From Sepioteuthis lessoniana (Eukaryota; Mollusca; Cephalopoda; Myopsida; Loliginidae), in assembly GCA_963585895.1 (NCBI GenBank), contig CAUZXS010005810.1:121001-185000 (forward strand): a stretch of DNA of 64,000 nt. Reading direction: 5' to 3'. Both the position numbers and the translations under genes were made by a program. This document shows, in pieces, positions 51,801 through 54,800 of the stretch (position 1 is the first letter of the stretch; every line of letters starts with the position of its first letter). Under the pieces are notes generated by a model, which had not been told where the DNA came from, ran no database searches, and saw only the letters and a list, made by a program, of their open reading frames with translations.

Positions 51801-54800
51801 CAATTGATATTCTTCTCCCAGCAATTTCACCATCCCAAAAAATGAAAAATCTCATGAAATGAGTCAGGGAAAAATATTCAGAAATATTGCCTTAAATTCA
51901 ATCAATCATTCCCTTTCAGCTTTTCAGCAGTTGAAGAGGAAAATTTTTTTCAAAAATACATAAGTCAAAATACAATAGTCAAAACAAAATGTCCAACCAG
52001 AAAAAAAGTTCACAACTGAAAACATGTCTGAAAAAAAAGTTCAGAAAAAATGTTCCTGCTTATGATAGTTCTATCTTTAGGAAATGTCTCTTCCTCCTCT
52101 TTTCTTATTAACTGTCTCTTTCTCTTTTCCGTTTCTTTTCTTTTTCATTTCAATGCTGAGTGTCCTTGACCCTTTTTTTTTTTCAATTCTCTTTTCTTTT
52201 TACTGCAATAAATTTTCATATACAAATATACATTTTTTTCCCCTGTACAATTGCTCATTCTCAGCACTCTTTTTTTTTCTTTTTTTTTTTTTTTTTTTAC
52301 AGATAACCTAAGCTAATATTGGTTTGTACGTGCCCTTACATTTTCCATTAAGCATCCGTTACAAGTAAGCATAGCCTGTGATCAAACCAAGGTAAATAAG
52401 GTAGAATTTCCCGAGAACCTCTTTTTCTCTTCAACTTACACAAACCATTCCTGTTTTTGTCCTCTTTTTCATCAACTTTTGACCACCATCTATTTGTCTA
52501 TCTCATTTTCTCAATAGTTAATGAGTGCTTTTTTCTTTTTCTTTCAACAAGTACTCTACAAAATGTATGGCTCGTATCCAACCATCATTTCTTCATTTTT
52601 ACTTATTCCAACTTAGACAACACAACAGTTTCTTGCTTACTTCCAAAGGTGAGATAAAATATTCGACTCTTTTTTTCTTTTCTACTTTTTCCACTGCTCA
52701 TCAATCTCCTTTCACTTTTTCAGTAGTTAATGCATATACTTTCTTTATTTAACCATTTATTCATCTATTTCTCCCTCAAGCATGATTCAAAACCAAGTTC
52801 ATAATTTTCCAGTGCATACCACGAGACACATCAAGTATGCACACATACTCCCTAATTTCCCATCCTCTTTTTCAAAATATCCTCTTCAACACAATTGTCT
52901 GGTCTCATGCCAACACCCCAGAAATTTTTCGATCCCACTTCAGGAGGACCTTCACAACCTGGTCTGGCCACTAACCAGTATCTCAAAAAATCTCAACTCC
53001 ATTTTAGGGGGACCTCATAACCTGGTCTGGCCTCCAACTAGAACCTCAAAATTCTCGACTTCATTCTAGAAGGAGCACTTCACAAAACCTGGTATGGCTT
53101 CTACTAGTACTCAAAAATGTTGATCCCATCACTGGGAGGCTTCCACAAAAACCTTTCCAATACAACTTTTTCATCTCAAACCTTATCCCACTCCCTAACT
53201 ACAGATCCAAAGGTACATGAGCCTTCTCCTGACAACGTATCCTAGATGCCCAGACCTTTTCAGAGCTCGGATCCAAATCTTAATGTCAAATCGCTACGCA
53301 TTAGAATACTATCCACAAATTACTACAAAATTTCATTCACTATTAAAGTCCATTCATGAAAAGCCCAAAATTTTCATTGTCCCACAATTCAAAGCTTGTT
53401 TTTACATCCTGTCAAATTTTTGACATATCACAAAAACAATATTTTCTATTTTTGCACACATTCCCTTCTTTTTCTCTCTTTTCTCTTCCCTCGCATTCTA
53501 TACTTCTGTTAAGCCAAAATCTAGCAGTTTCAGAATTAACTCATACATAAAATATTCTGGACTTTATCACCAATTTCCACTTCTTTTTTATAATTATTTA
53601 AATTCTATTGGATGCAACTCTTAAAAGCTTCTGTGGTGTGAGAGAGAGAGAGACAGACGGACAGAGGGAGACAGAGACAGACTGCTATGTTGACCCATAA
53701 ATTATCTTGACCATACCATGCAGTGTTATCTTCAAGACCCTACTTAGCACTTCTTCTGCTTCTTAGATGGAGCACCCAACTGGAGGCCACTGTGGGCCAC
53801 TGCCCCAGCAGGTGCTTTTAGTAACCATAAGCTGGCACTGATTCACGCTGCCTCCAACTGACTCGGACCCTCAGCAGCATCTGCATATATCATTTCATTA
53901 TAATCACAACTTCTGATAAACCATGTGACTTTTCTGCTTATTTACACAGGTACATTCTGTTCAGGGAATGCAGAGTACTCCTTCATTGCCATTGCCCCCA
54001 AGTCCACTGTGGCTCAGAGTTAGAATATTTGGAACCATTTAACTGTGTGCACACAATGATAATACTTGTGTGCAAACAAATTATCTCTGACTCATTTAAA
54101 AAATAATATTACCTATGAATATCATATGTATCACCATTTAATTGTATGCAAACAAATGAAAACAATGTTATCAACAAACTATGCATTTACAAATCATATA
54201 TGATATGTATAAATAGGATTTGGCATTAAATAACCTAAACTGGTTGATATGCCATAAAACCCAACCAAACTTTGTTATTTCATTAATATATTTTAATTTT
54301 TTTAAGGTGGTGAGGTAGAACAAATGGTGAAATTGTAACAGAAAGACAGATTTTAGAAGTATCCAAATTATTGTGAGGACATAAAAAATTCAAATTATGA
54401 CAAACTTTTCATTTCTCTTGAGTGGAAAGATAGAAATCAGGTCTGTACAAGGGTATTAGTTGTAATTGTGTTGTGACCAGTATTGGTTATATATATATAT
54501 ACACAAATGAAAACCATCTTTAGTGTGCAAATTTTTATGACTTGTCATCATTTTCCTCTTTGATCCAAATTTACCAATCTTTTTTTTTATTGTCCAGAAA
54601 GGTCCCAGATATTTTGATGTAGATATGACATATCTTTGATAATGCTCCTACAGTTGAGTTTTCAAAATATTTTATGACCTTTATTCAGTTTAAATGAATC
54701 TGCTTCTAATATTCAGATATACTGTAGGTTTCATTTTCATTCAGCATTTTGATGATTTCATTGTTATTTAGTTAAATTTGTATTTTTGTTTGTTGTTTTT

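Noticed and set aside
52084-52752. Phe/Leu-rich open frames resembling membrane proteins
   Set aside because: The DNA is a T/C-rich low-complexity stretch; any frame reads as hydrophobic.
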